DNA of 64,000 nucleotides from SM23-28-2 sp964512285 (GTDB lineage Bacteria > Chloroflexota > Dehalococcoidia > SM23-28-2), in assembly GCA_964512285.1 (NCBI GenBank), contig CAZEJO010000002.1:1-64000 (forward strand). The letters run 5' to 3'. The position numbers were made by a program, and so were the translations under genes. Of this stretch, positions 36,121 through 44,492 are shown piece by piece (position 1 is the first letter of the stretch; each line of letters opens with the position of its first letter). Under the pieces are notes generated by a model, which was not told the origin of the DNA, made no database searches, and was given only the letters and a program-made list of their open reading frames with translations.

Positions 36121-37254
36121 CTAGCCCCTCGTTGAGCTCAGAGCCGCCTCATAGGCGGTTACCGTCCCGCGCGCCGTCCGCTGCCAGGAGAACCGGCTGG
36201 CCCGCTCCAGGCCCTGTTTGCGCAGACGAGAGCGCAGGCGTTTGTCCCGCAGCGCCTTGGCCGATGTCTCGGCCAGGGCGCTCACATCACAAGCGTCCAC
36301 CAGCAGAGCGGCGCCGTCCAGCACCTCGACCAGCGCCGGCGCCCTGGAGGCCACCACCGGCAGGCCGCAGGCCATCGCCTCCAGGGGCGGCAGACCGAAA
36401 CCTTCGTACAGCGACGGGAAGACGAACAGGTCGGCCATGTTGTAGACCGCCGCCAGATCGTCCTCGGGCAGGTGGCCGACGAAGCGCACCTCATCCCTCA
36501 GGCCCAGGCCATCCACCAGCCGAAACAGCTTCTCGTACATCCAGCCCTTCTGCCCCGCGATGACCAGCCCCTGCTCCACGCCCTGCTGCTTGAGCCTGTG
36601 GAAAGCACGCACCAGCGTCGCCTGATTCTTGCCCGGCTCCAGCGTGCCTACGTTGAGGATGAAACTGGGCGGCAGCCCATATCTTTCACGAACCGCCTCC
36701 ATCCTAGCCGAATCCTCCAGCGGGTGAAAGCCAGGCGCCGGCGCCAGGGGCACCGCCCGTACACTTTCGGCTGGCAGCCCCAGATGACGCACGACATCGC
36801 CCTTCACCGTCTCGGAGACAGCGATGGCGAGATCGGCCAGGCGGGCGCCAGCGCGGCTCGCTCCCTGAAAGTAAAGCCGACGCAGGACGGGATAGCGACG
36901 GGGCAGGAGGAAAAACGTAACGTCGTGGAAGGTGATCACCCGCCGCCAGCCAGCGGACGCCAGCGGCGTCGTGTAGTGAGGCGAATGGAGGACGTCCACG
37001 CCCAGGCGGCTAAGCTGCAGGGGCAGCATCGCCTGCTCCCAGAGCATCCTGGCCAGCCGCGAGGATAAGCGCACGGGCACCAAGCGGAAGCCATCCCTCT
37101 GCAGGCTGCGGCCATCGAACGTCTCGCGCTTGGCGAAGACAAAGTAGGTGTTCTCTCTGTCCACCTGGGCCAGGGCCTGCACCAGGTTGTAGATGTAGGT
37201 GCCCGCACCCGCTCTCTGGCGGGGAACCGAGGTGGCGTCGATAGCGATACGCAC
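36121..37254 (-). CDS. Family 4 glycosyltransferase
   Basis: The 377-aa retaining GT-B enzyme opens MRIAIDATSVPRQRAGAGTY. The donor site carries LNVGTLEPGKNQATLVRAF (about residue 200) and the EX7E block FVFPSLYEGFGLPPLEAMACG followed by LPVVAS. Acceptor specificity is unknown. GTG start at 37254. It lies between two GT2 genes of the rfb operon. Confidence 0.9.
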   Translation of the reverse strand: MRIAIDATSVPRQRAGAGTYIYNLVQALAQVDRENTYFVFAKRETFDGRSLQRDGFRLVPVRLSSRLARMLWEQAMLPLQLSRLGVDVLHSPHYTTPLASAGWRRVITFHDVTFFLLPRRYPVLRRLYFQGASRAGARLADLAIAVSETVKGDVVRHLGLPAESVRAVPLAPAPGFHPLEDSARMEAVRERYGLPPSFILNVGTLEPGKNQATLVRAFHRLKQQGVEQGLVIAGQKGWMYEKLFRLVDGLGLRDEVRFVGHLPEDDLAAVYNMADLFVFPSLYEGFGLPPLEAMACGLPVVASRAPALVEVLDGAALLVDACDVSALAETSAKALRDKRLRSRLRKQGLERASRFSWQRTARGTVTAYEAALSSTRG

Positions 37255-37267
37255 GCTCCAATTCCCC

Positions 37268-38194
37268 CTAACGAAAATGGGCCAGCTCGCGCGTGCGCCC
37301 CAGGCGGCCGCGGAAGAAGTCGGCGATGCCCATAAGCATGGCCCTCAGTTGCCGCCCCTGACCCCTGGCGAGATACGACACGAAGTAGCCAACACGAGTC
37401 GCCAGGAAGTAGGCCAGGAATAGCGCAAAGCGCGGGCGAGAGGAATGCTTCCTCATGAGGTAGAGTCGATTGCGGCTGGCATAGTAGAGCTTGAAGGGCG
37501 ATTCCACACCGCCGCTGGAGGCTGCCTTACGGTGGTGGATGACCGCCGCCGGATTGAGGCGAAGGCGATAGCCTGCTGCCTTGGCCCGCGCTACGAAGTC
37601 GAAATCCTCGTAGTACATGAAGAAGCGCTCGTCCATGAGGCCCGCGTCGCGGAAGACAGCCGCGGGCACCAGCAGGCAGCAGAGGCTAGCCATGCTCACC
37701 TCTCGCGGCCGCTCGAACCCAGGCGGCTCCGGCTTGCCGTAGAGCCAACCCCGCCAGACGCCTCGCCGCCAGTCGAAGTCGCCCACCGTATCGTCGAGCA
37801 AGCCCGGCTGGCCGTGGAGATAGGTCTTGGGAGCAACCATCGTCCGCTCGCCGGCGCTCTCCACCAGGCGATCCAGGAAGTCCTGGCTCACCACCGTATC
37901 GTTGTTCAGAAAGAGAACGTAGTCGAAGCGCTGCTCCAGGCAGTGGAGGATGCCCACGTTGTGGCCACCGCTCACCCCCAGGTTCTCTCCGTTGCGTATC
38001 AGCGCCGCCTGCGGGCACAGCCGCGATATCTGCTCGGGCGAGCCGTCGTCAGAGGCGTTGTCCACCACCACTAGCCTGTAGTTAGGATAAGCGACCGCCC
38101 GCAACGAGGCCAGGAAGTCCTCGATGTAGGGCGCGCTATTGTAGTTGATGGTCAGGATGGCTACAGAGGGAAGACCCCTGTCCTGAGCAGCCAC
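37268..38194 (-). CDS. Family 2 glycosyltransferase (rhamnosyltransferase-like)
   Basis: The 308-aa enzyme has VAILTINYNSAPYIEDFLASL, VVVDNASDDGSPEQI, YVLFLNNDTVVSQDF and RFFMYYEDFDFVARAKAAG, all GT2 signatures of rhamnosyltransferase-like enzymes. The frame is open further back into rfbD, but GTG 38194 with GGGGG eight bases before lies 10 bp after the rfbD stop and is the natural start. A basic C-terminal region with hydrophobic patches may touch the membrane. Confidence 0.88.
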   Translation of the reverse strand: MAAQDRGLPSVAILTINYNSAPYIEDFLASLRAVAYPNYRLVVVDNASDDGSPEQISRLCPQAALIRNGENLGVSGGHNVGILHCLEQRFDYVLFLNNDTVVSQDFLDRLVESAGERTMVAPKTYLHGQPGLLDDTVGDFDWRRGVWRGWLYGKPEPPGFERPREVSMASLCCLLVPAAVFRDAGLMDERFFMYYEDFDFVARAKAAGYRLRLNPAAVIHHRKAASSGGVESPFKLYYASRNRLYLMRKHSSRPRFALFLAYFLATRVGYFVSYLARGQGRQLRAMLMGIADFFRGRLGRTRELAHFR

Positions 38195-38204
38195 GGGCAG
38201 CCCC

Positions 38205-39056
38205 CTAGCGACCCGCCCTGGCCGGGGTGGTGAGGAAGTACTCCTGAAGAGCCTCCTGCCAGGGCCGCAGGACGATGCCCAGGGCAGCCGCCGCCCGATT
38301 GGCCAGCTCCGAATAGGGCGGCTTGCGATAGGGCAGGCCGCCCTCGGCCTGGACGACCGGTCGCAGCGCGACATCGCGGCGGCCCGCCAGCTCCAGAACC
38401 CGCTCGGCCCACTGGTAGCGAGAGCAACTGCCGTTATTGGTCAGGTGATAGATGGCGTAGGTCGGCCGACCGATGAGCTCAGCGATGGCTTGAGCCAGGT
38501 CGCGGGCCCAGGTGGGCGAGGCGACTTCGTCGGTCACGAGGCGCAGCTCGCCTTCGTTGGCGACAGCGCGCAGAACCTTGGCTGAGAAGTTGTTGCCCCC
38601 GGCGGCGTACAGCCAGGCGGTACGCACGATGTAGAAGCGATCGAGGATGGATTGGACGTGTCGCTCTCCGGCGAGCTTCGACCGACCGTAGGCGTTGATC
38701 GGCTTGGGCTCGTCCGATTCCAGATAGGGCTCGCCCTTCTGGCCGTCGAAGACCTCGTTGGTGCTCACGTACAGCATGGCGACATCGCTCTCGCGACACG
38801 CCAGGGCCACCTGCCGGCTGCCCTCGCCGTTGACCCGCATGGCCAGCTCAGGGTCCGCCTCGCAGCCTGCGGTATCGGTGTAGGCGGCGGCGTGGACGAC
38901 CACCTGCGGCCGAAACTGGCCGATGGCCCTACCGACCGCCGCCGCATCGGTGATGTCCAGTTCCGGCAGATCCTGGGCCAGCACCGTCTCCGCAGATAGC
39001 GCCTGCTGGAGCTCGCGGCCTAGCTGGCCACGGCCGCCGGTGATGAGGATGCGCAC
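38205..39056 (-). CDS. rfbD: dTDP-4-dehydrorhamnose reductase
   Basis: This enzyme performs the last step of dTDP-L-rhamnose synthesis. The 283-aa short-chain reductase has the Gly motif ITGGRGQLGRELQQAL, the catalytic YGRSKLAGER (YxxxK, about residue 128), and VVHAAAYTDTAGCEADPE, typical of RmlD. It follows rfbC after 12 bp. Confidence 0.95.
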   Translation of the reverse strand: MRILITGGRGQLGRELQQALSAETVLAQDLPELDITDAAAVGRAIGQFRPQVVVHAAAYTDTAGCEADPELAMRVNGEGSRQVALACRESDVAMLYVSTNEVFDGQKGEPYLESDEPKPINAYGRSKLAGERHVQSILDRFYIVRTAWLYAAGGNNFSAKVLRAVANEGELRLVTDEVASPTWARDLAQAIAELIGRPTYAIYHLTNNGSCSRYQWAERVLELAGRRDVALRPVVQAEGGLPYRKPPYSELANRAAAALGIVLRPWQEALQEYFLTTPARAGR

Positions 39057-39068
39057 GCCACCACCCCC

Positions 39069-39524
39069 TCAGCCCATCTTGATGGCCCAATCGTACGGTA
39101 TCTGGTCGGTATCCCAGGGGAGACGGTATTCATCCGGCTGCTGTGGGTCGTAAGGCTCAGTGGGGAAGTTGATGAGGAGGGAGGGCTCGACGCCCACCGT
39201 CTTGTAGCCGTGCATGACCCCCATCGGTATCTTCACCAGAATGTTGTTCTGCTCTCCCAGGAAGAACTCATCCACCTGGCCCTGGGTGGACGAACCCTCG
39301 CGGGCGTCGTATAGGGCCACCTTAGCCATGCCCTTCACCACCGCGATGTGGTCGTCCTGCTTCTTGTGATAGTGCCAGCCCCGCACCACGCCTGGATAGT
39401 TCAAAGACACGTAGGCCTGACCGAACTTGCCGAAGATATCATCGTCGCAGCGCAGAAGCTCCATCAATGCGCCCCGCTCATCCGCGTGCTTGGTGAGTTG
39501 CTTGATCTCCACGCCCTCGATCAC
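39069..39524 (-). CDS. rfbC: dTDP-4-dehydrorhamnose 3,5-epimerase-like protein
   Basis: The 151-aa cupin is related to RmlC: ERGALMELLR, AYVSLNYPGVVRGWHYHKKQ (catalytic His), VVKGMAKVALYD and VKIPMGVMHGYKTVG. It is shorter than standard RmlC (about 180 aa) and resembles the compact WbtF/FdtA-like epimerase group, so its exact reaction is less certain than the operon suggests. The GTG start at 39524 overlaps the rfbB stop as GTGA, with GGAGGGA upstream. Confidence 0.85.
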   Translation of the reverse strand: MIEGVEIKQLTKHADERGALMELLRCDDDIFGKFGQAYVSLNYPGVVRGWHYHKKQDDHIAVVKGMAKVALYDAREGSSTQGQVDEFFLGEQNNILVKIPMGVMHGYKTVGVEPSLLINFPTEPYDPQQPDEYRLPWDTDQIPYDWAIKMG

Positions 39525-40558
39525 AGTTCTCCCTCCTGACGAGCAGCTGCCTCCAGCCGCCAACCGTACTGGCGCTGGTAGTAGTCCTGATAGTCACCCG
39601 AACGTGCCTTCTGCCACCACGACTCGTTGTCCCCGTACCAGGCGACTGTCCTGGCCAGGGCCTCATCGAAGCCGTAGCGAGGAGCCCAGCCCAGGGCCCT
39701 TATCTTCGACCAGTCCAAACTGTAGCGCTTGTCGTGCCCCGGGCGATCCTCCACGTGGCGGATCAGACTGCGCGGCTTGCCCACCAGATCGAGGATGGCC
39801 TCGGCCACATGGATGTTGTGCCGATAGTTGTCGGCAGCGACATTGTACACCTCCCCCGCCGTCCCTTTGTGCAGAAGCAGGTCGAGGGCCTCACAGTGAT
39901 CCTCCACAAAGAGCCAATCGCGCACCTGACAGCCGTCGCCATACAGGGGCAGAGGCTCATCGCGCAGGGCATTGGTGACAAATAAGGGGATCATCTTCTC
40001 CGGGTACTGACAAGGCCCCAATGTGTTAGCGCCGCGGCTGACAACGACCGGCAGGCCGTAGGAGGCGAAGAAGGCCAGGCAGAGCATATCAGCGGCCGCC
40101 TTGCTGGCGGCGTAGGGGTTGCGGGGCTGAAGAGGATCCGTTTCGCCAAACGAGTATCCTTCGGGCGCCTCGCCGTAGACCTCATCCGTGGAGACGTAGA
40201 CGAAACGCTCGATGCCATGCTCGCGCGCAGCACAGAGAAGCACGTAGGTTCCATGAACATCGGTCCTGATGAAAGCATCCGCTCCCAGGAGCGAGCGGTC
40301 AACATGGGTCTCGGCGGCCAGGCTGACGATGGCGTCGGCCTCGCTCACCAACTCGTCCACAAGCTGGCGGTCGCAGATGTCGCCCTTGACGAAGCGATAG
40401 CGGGGGTCGCCCTCTACGTCGCGCAGGTTGTCGCGGTTGCCGGCGTAGGTAAGCTTGTCGACGTTGATGACCTCATACTCAGGGTACTCTCGCAGCAAGC
40501 GGCGCACGAAGTGACTGCCGATGAACCCTGCCCCACCAGTGACTAGAATCCTGCGCAT
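39521..40558 (-). CDS. rfbB: dTDP-glucose 4,6-dehydratase
   Basis: It converts dTDP-glucose to the 4-keto-6-deoxy sugar. The 345-aa extended SDR has ILVTGGAGFIGSHFVRRLL (NAD site), VSLAAETHVDRSLLGADAF, VSTDEVYGEAPEG and YAASKAAADMLCLAF (YxxxK). The RmlB family is clear from the HVDRS motif. It follows rfbA after 9 bp. Confidence 0.96.
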   Translation of the reverse strand: MRRILVTGGAGFIGSHFVRRLLREYPEYEVINVDKLTYAGNRDNLRDVEGDPRYRFVKGDICDRQLVDELVSEADAIVSLAAETHVDRSLLGADAFIRTDVHGTYVLLCAAREHGIERFVYVSTDEVYGEAPEGYSFGETDPLQPRNPYAASKAAADMLCLAFFASYGLPVVVSRGANTLGPCQYPEKMIPLFVTNALRDEPLPLYGDGCQVRDWLFVEDHCEALDLLLHKGTAGEVYNVAADNYRHNIHVAEAILDLVGKPRSLIRHVEDRPGHDKRYSLDWSKIRALGWAPRYGFDEALARTVAWYGDNESWWQKARSGDYQDYYQRQYGWRLEAAARQEGEL

Positions 40559-40567
40559 GAGAAGCCT

Positions 40568-41650
40568 CTAGACCGCCGTAATCTGGCTGTGATCGCCCAG
40601 GGTGAGGACGCAACGGCGGCCCTCCATCCCACCCTCCCCTCTCAGCTCCACATAGCGGCCGATGAGGCTGTCCTCGATGCGGTAGCCCACACGCTCGATC
40701 AGCGTGTGCTCCATGACCACGCTGTTGGCGATGCGGCTGCCCTCCACCTGGCAGTGATGATAGATGGACGTGCGGGGCCCTATTTGCGAATCGACGATCC
40801 GGCTCTCCTCGCCAATGGTCAGTGGGCCCTCCAGGACGCTGTTGATCACCTGGACACCGCGCTCGACGATAACCTTACCCCGCACCCGCGAGGCGCTGTC
40901 GATGCTGCCCTCACTCCGCGCTGGCAAAGCATCGAGAACGGTCGCGTTGGCCTCTAAAATATCGCCCATCTTGCCGGTGTCCATCCAGTATCGGTCCAGC
41001 TCCTGGGCCTGGACAGACAGCCCTTTGTCGATCAGGTACTGGATGGTGTCTGTGATCTCCAGCTCGCCCCGCGCCGAAGGCCGCAGCTGCTGCACCGCCT
41101 CGAACACATGCTGGTCGAAGATGTAGACGCCGATGACCGCCAGGTCACTGGTCGGCTGGCTTGGCTTCTCCACCACCCGTGCCACCCGGCCATCCACCAG
41201 CTCGGCCACGCCGAAGCTCTGAGGCGTGTCCACCCGTCTCAGAAGAAGCTGGCAGTTACTGGAATCGCTGCGAAAGCGCTCCACGAAGGGGGCCACACCG
41301 CCCAGCACCAGGTTGTCGCCCAGGTAGAGGACGAAGGGCTGGCCAACTAAGAAATCGGCGGCGATCTTCACAGCGTGGGCGATGCCCAGGGGGGCATCCT
41401 GCTGGATGTAGGTCACCCTGGCACCGAAGCGATTGCCGTCGCCCACCGCTTCCTCCACCTGCGCCCGCGTATCGCCCACTACGATGCCGATGTCGGTGAT
41501 GCCGCAGCCCACCAGGTCCTCGATGGCGTAGAAGAGGACGGGCTTGTTAGCGATAGGCACTAGCTGCTTGGCGCCGGAATAAGTGAAGGGGCGCAAACGT
41601 TCGCCTTTGCCGCCGCTGAGGATGAGGCCCTTGAGCTTGTCCTTTGCCAT
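40568..41650 (-). CDS. rfbA: Glucose-1-phosphate thymidylyltransferase, long form
   Basis: It makes dTDP-glucose. The 360-aa protein has the pyrophosphorylase motif LILSGGKGERLRPFTYSGAKQ-type signature (GGKGERLRP), the acceptor motif VLYLGDNLVLGG, and a C-terminal left-handed beta-helix of hexapeptide-like repeats (about 250-360, VINSVLEGPLTIGEES). The long form occurs in many Gram-positive and antibiotic sugar clusters. It is the first gene of the minus glycan operon, with a promoter at 41680-41709. Confidence 0.94.
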   Translation of the reverse strand: MAKDKLKGLILSGGKGERLRPFTYSGAKQLVPIANKPVLFYAIEDLVGCGITDIGIVVGDTRAQVEEAVGDGNRFGARVTYIQQDAPLGIAHAVKIAADFLVGQPFVLYLGDNLVLGGVAPFVERFRSDSSNCQLLLRRVDTPQSFGVAELVDGRVARVVEKPSQPTSDLAVIGVYIFDQHVFEAVQQLRPSARGELEITDTIQYLIDKGLSVQAQELDRYWMDTGKMGDILEANATVLDALPARSEGSIDSASRVRGKVIVERGVQVINSVLEGPLTIGEESRIVDSQIGPRTSIYHHCQVEGSRIANSVVMEHTLIERVGYRIEDSLIGRYVELRGEGGMEGRRCVLTLGDHSQITAV

Positions 41651-41679
41651 AGACCTCGGCCTGAACTAGGCTACGGGTA

Positions 41680-41709
41680 ATTCTACCTTCCCCTAGTATC
41701 CGAACGCAA
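41680..41709 (-). promoter_or_regulatory. Candidate promoter of the rfb operon
   Basis: Minus-strand TTGCGT (41704-41709), an 18-bp spacer, TAGAAT (41680-41685), about 30 bp before the rfbA ATG. Confidence 0.45.
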
Positions 41710-41736
41710 GCGAGCCTGGAGGCAGCCGGTCGTTCC

Positions 41737-41765
41737 TTGATTTGTGACTTCTGGCCTGCTAGTCT
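41737..41765 (+). promoter_or_regulatory. Candidate promoter of the ABC-exporter operon
   Basis: TTGATT (41737-41742), a 17-bp spacer, TAGTCT (41760-41765), about 38 bp before the GTG start, back to back with the rfb promoter. Confidence 0.35.
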
Positions 41766-41803
41766 ACGGTCTGGGATTGTGACGGTTTTGGGGGGGGAAT
41801 TCT

Positions 41804-42613
41804 GTGCGAGCAGTGTCTGTGGCTGCGCCGCGCCGTTTCGATCTGTCCCAGCTGGCCCGCACCTGGGAGCTGTTGCTGCTCCTGACGGTGCGGGATGTGA
41901 AGCTGCGCTACGAGGGCACCATCCTGGGCTTCCTGTGGACCCTTGCCAAGCCCCTACTCCTAGCGCTGGTCTTCTCCTTCGCCCTGAGCCGCGTGCTGAG
42001 GATAGACGTGGGAGATGCTCCCTACGTCCTGTTCCTGCTGTCAGCTCTGTTCCCCTGGACCTGGTTCCAATCCTCGATCCAGTTCTCCGCCGGCTCCTTC
42101 TCCAATAACGCTGCCCTGCTCAAGAAAGTCTACTTCCCCCGTTTCGTCTTGCCTTTCTCGGCCGTTACCAGCCAGCTTATTCACTTCCTCCTCTCGATTC
42201 CGATACTGGCGCTGCTTCTTTTGGCTGCGGGTTATCGCCCCGGCCCGGAGTGGCTGCTCGGCGTGCCCGTGCTCATGGCCATCCAGCTTCTGATGCTAGC
42301 TGGAGCCGTCCTGTTGGTGGCCTCCTTCAACGTCTTCCTGCGCGACCTGGAGCACTTGGTGGAGGTCCTGATGCTCCTATGGTTGTACGTCACCCCTATT
42401 CTGTACCCGCTCTCCCTGGTGAAGGAGAGGGTCGGGGCAATCATATATCTCAACCCGATGGCCTCGCTCATTCAGGCCTGGCGGGACCTGTTTCTGTACG
42501 ACCAGCTTCCCGGCGTCGACATCTGGCCGGCCCTGGTGTTCGCCGTCATCGCTTTAGTGGCCGGCAGCATCGCATTCAAGACTCTCGAGGGACAGTTTGA
42601 AATCGTCCTATAA
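41804..42613 (+). CDS. ABC-2 type polysaccharide exporter permease (Wzm/TagG-like)
   Basis: The 269-aa permease has six hydrophobic segments. TVRDVKLRYEGTILGFLWTLAKPL-type opening (about residue 30) and the FSNNAALLKKVYFPRFVLP loop are signatures of O-antigen and teichoic-acid exporters. The GTG start is preceded by a run of eight G. It overlaps the ATPase gene by 17 bp. The partner ATPase and sugar genes imply export of a lipid-linked glycan across the membrane. Confidence 0.9.
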   Translation: MRAVSVAAPRRFDLSQLARTWELLLLLTVRDVKLRYEGTILGFLWTLAKPLLLALVFSFALSRVLRIDVGDAPYVLFLLSALFPWTWFQSSIQFSAGSFSNNAALLKKVYFPRFVLPFSAVTSQLIHFLLSIPILALLLLAAGYRPGPEWLLGVPVLMAIQLLMLAGAVLLVASFNVFLRDLEHLVEVLMLLWLYVTPILYPLSLVKERVGAIIYLNPMASLIQAWRDLFLYDQLPGVDIWPALVFAVIALVAGSIAFKTLEGQFEIVL

Positions 42614-43394
42614 CGGACAAGCGGTCATCATCCTGGAGAACGTTTCCAAGCGCTACTTCCTCCACCCGCACCGCGTGAGGGAGTTGAAAAGGGCCATTTT
42701 GCATCTGCCGACCTTCTTGAAGACCAATCGGGCCAGGCAGCCCTTCTGGGCGCTCAGAGATGTCTCTCTTACCATCCGCCGGGGCGAGAGTGTGGGGATC
42801 ATCGGCCCCAACGGCGCCGGCAAGAGCACCCTGCTGCGGATCGTCTCCCGCCTTGCGCCTCTAACGAAGGGAAAGCTCTCGGTGCGGGGGCGCGTCTCGC
42901 CCCTACTAGAGCTCGGAGCGGGTTTCCATGCTCAGATCAGCGGACGGGATAATGCCGTGCTCAACGCCGTTCTCCTGGGCCTGTCACGTAAGGAGGCCCA
43001 GGAGAAACTGCCGGAGATAGTGGAGTTCTCGGAGCTGGGGAATTTCATCGACCAGCCCATGCGCACCTACTCGTCCGGAATGTACGTGCGCCTTGGCTTC
43101 GCCGTGGCCGTCCACGTCAAGCCGGAGATCCTGCTCGTCGACGAAGTGCTAGCGGTGGGCGACGCTGACTTCCAGCGCAAGTGCTTCGACCACATCGAGA
43201 AGCTGCGCCAGAGCAAGGCCACCATCGTCCTGGTGAGCCACGACCTGGAGAACGTGAAGCGATTCTGCGACCGGGCTGTCCTCCTCAACCACGGGGCCAT
43301 CGCCGCCGAGGGGGAGCCGCAGGAGGTGGTGGACGAATACCTGTCGAGCCACTTCGAGTTCTCAGCAGGAGCACAGGAAGCCGGCGATGAGTGA
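42597..43394 (+). CDS. ABC polysaccharide exporter ATPase (Wzt/TagH-like)
   Basis: The 265-aa ATPase has Walker A GPNGAGKSTLLRIVS (about residue 64), the exporter-type GRVSPLLELGAGFHAQISGRDN, signature YSSGMYVRLGFAVAVH, and Walker B ILLVDEVLAVGD. These are diagnostic of the Wzt/TagH group. It lacks the C-terminal carbohydrate-recognition domain found in Wzt proteins of about 400 aa. The start is TTG 42597 inside the permease gene. It overlaps the next gene by 8 bp. Confidence 0.92.
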   Translation: MKSSYNGQAVIILENVSKRYFLHPHRVRELKRAILHLPTFLKTNRARQPFWALRDVSLTIRRGESVGIIGPNGAGKSTLLRIVSRLAPLTKGKLSVRGRVSPLLELGAGFHAQISGRDNAVLNAVLLGLSRKEAQEKLPEIVEFSELGNFIDQPMRTYSSGMYVRLGFAVAVHVKPEILLVDEVLAVGDADFQRKCFDHIEKLRQSKATIVLVSHDLENVKRFCDRAVLLNHGAIAAEGEPQEVVDEYLSSHFEFSAGAQEAGDE

Positions 43395-44481
43395 AGTAGA
43401 ACTACCCGACGCTGGTGAGCGGATGATACCCGCTTTCCACCACGAAGCCGTGGTCTATGCCGAACATATTGTCCGTTATCTGTTCGCTACTCGATTCGTC
43501 AGAGGCAAGCGAGTCCTGGATGTGGCCAGCGGAGTTGGCTACGGAGCCGATCTCCTGAGGTCGGCTGGGGCAGCCGAGGTTGTGGCCATAGATCGGTCGC
43601 CGGAAGCAATGAAATACGGGCAGAAGCACCATTCCAAGTTCCAACCAGCCTACGTGGTGGGAGATGTCGAATCGCTACCTGTTCGGAGTAGCCAATTTGA
43701 CGTCGTCGTATCCTTTGAGACAATCGAGCACGTCCCTGATTATCAGCGTTTCTTGGCCGAAGTGAAACGCGCTCTGCGCCAGGACGGCCTGTGCATCGTT
43801 TCCACTCCCAATAGAGACGTCTACGTGGAGGGAAACCCGTTTCATACAAAGGAGTTCACGTTCGCCGAGTTTGAGCAAGCGCTGGCGAGCCATTTCCGAT
43901 ATGTGGAGACCTTCACGCAAGATGACTGGATAGCGAGCGCTGTCTTCTTTCCCGAAGAGATGGAAGGAGCCGATAAACCGTTGGGGAGGCAGCCAAGTCT
44001 CTTCAAGGCTGTTGGCAAATCGCCATCAGAAACGCTATACATGGTGAGTCTTTGCTCTGACGTGCCCTTACCCGAGGCCGGCCAAGAAGTGGTGCTGACG
44101 AGTCTCTATGAGATGCGTTACTATCTTCAAGAGATCGCTCAACGTGATGCGGAGATCGAAAGGCTCAAGGCCGATCTATCTGAGCGGGTGGCTATGCTAG
44201 CCCAGCGCGACGCTGACCTCGCCGAACGTGACGCGTCACTGGTGGAAAAGGACGCCACCATCAGGGAGTTGAGGGAAGCCTACCAGGACATCTGGCGACA
44301 AATGGGAGCTCTTCAACGGTCCTTCGGCTATCGCCTCTTGGCGGGATACCGGCGGGCGATACGCCGGCTGTTCCCGCCGGACTCACTGAGGGGCCGTACG
44401 TATCGAAGGTCCGTACAAGGGTTGGAAGCCATTGTGCATCAACTCGCATATCTGCCCCGCCCACGGAGGCCACAGCGGTAG
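43387..44481 (+). CDS. SAM methyltransferase with C-terminal coiled coil
   Basis: The 364-aa protein has a class I methyltransferase domain (about residues 35-170: VLDVASGVGYGADLL, VVAIDRSPEAM, FDVVVSFETIEHV). A long heptad-like coiled coil follows (about 240-305: QRDAEIERLKADL, QRDADLAERDASL), then a basic, partly hydrophobic tail (SFGYRLLAGYRRAIRRLFPP). Methyltransferase-plus-coiled-coil proteins such as WbdD cap or measure O-antigen chains; here there is no kinase domain, so the parallel is only suggestive. It is coupled to the exporter ATPase (8-bp overlap). Confidence 0.85.
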   Translation: MSEVELPDAGERMIPAFHHEAVVYAEHIVRYLFATRFVRGKRVLDVASGVGYGADLLRSAGAAEVVAIDRSPEAMKYGQKHHSKFQPAYVVGDVESLPVRSSQFDVVVSFETIEHVPDYQRFLAEVKRALRQDGLCIVSTPNRDVYVEGNPFHTKEFTFAEFEQALASHFRYVETFTQDDWIASAVFFPEEMEGADKPLGRQPSLFKAVGKSPSETLYMVSLCSDVPLPEAGQEVVLTSLYEMRYYLQEIAQRDAEIERLKADLSERVAMLAQRDADLAERDASLVEKDATIRELREAYQDIWRQMGALQRSFGYRLLAGYRRAIRRLFPPDSLRGRTYRRSVQGLEAIVHQLAYLPRPRRPQR

Positions 44482-44492
44482 CCTAGGGGGAT

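Noticed and set aside
43387..44481. True WbdD-type kinase/methyltransferase chain terminator
   Set aside because: No kinase domain is visible and the neighbouring ATPase lacks a carbohydrate-recognition domain, so only a loose parallel is claimed.
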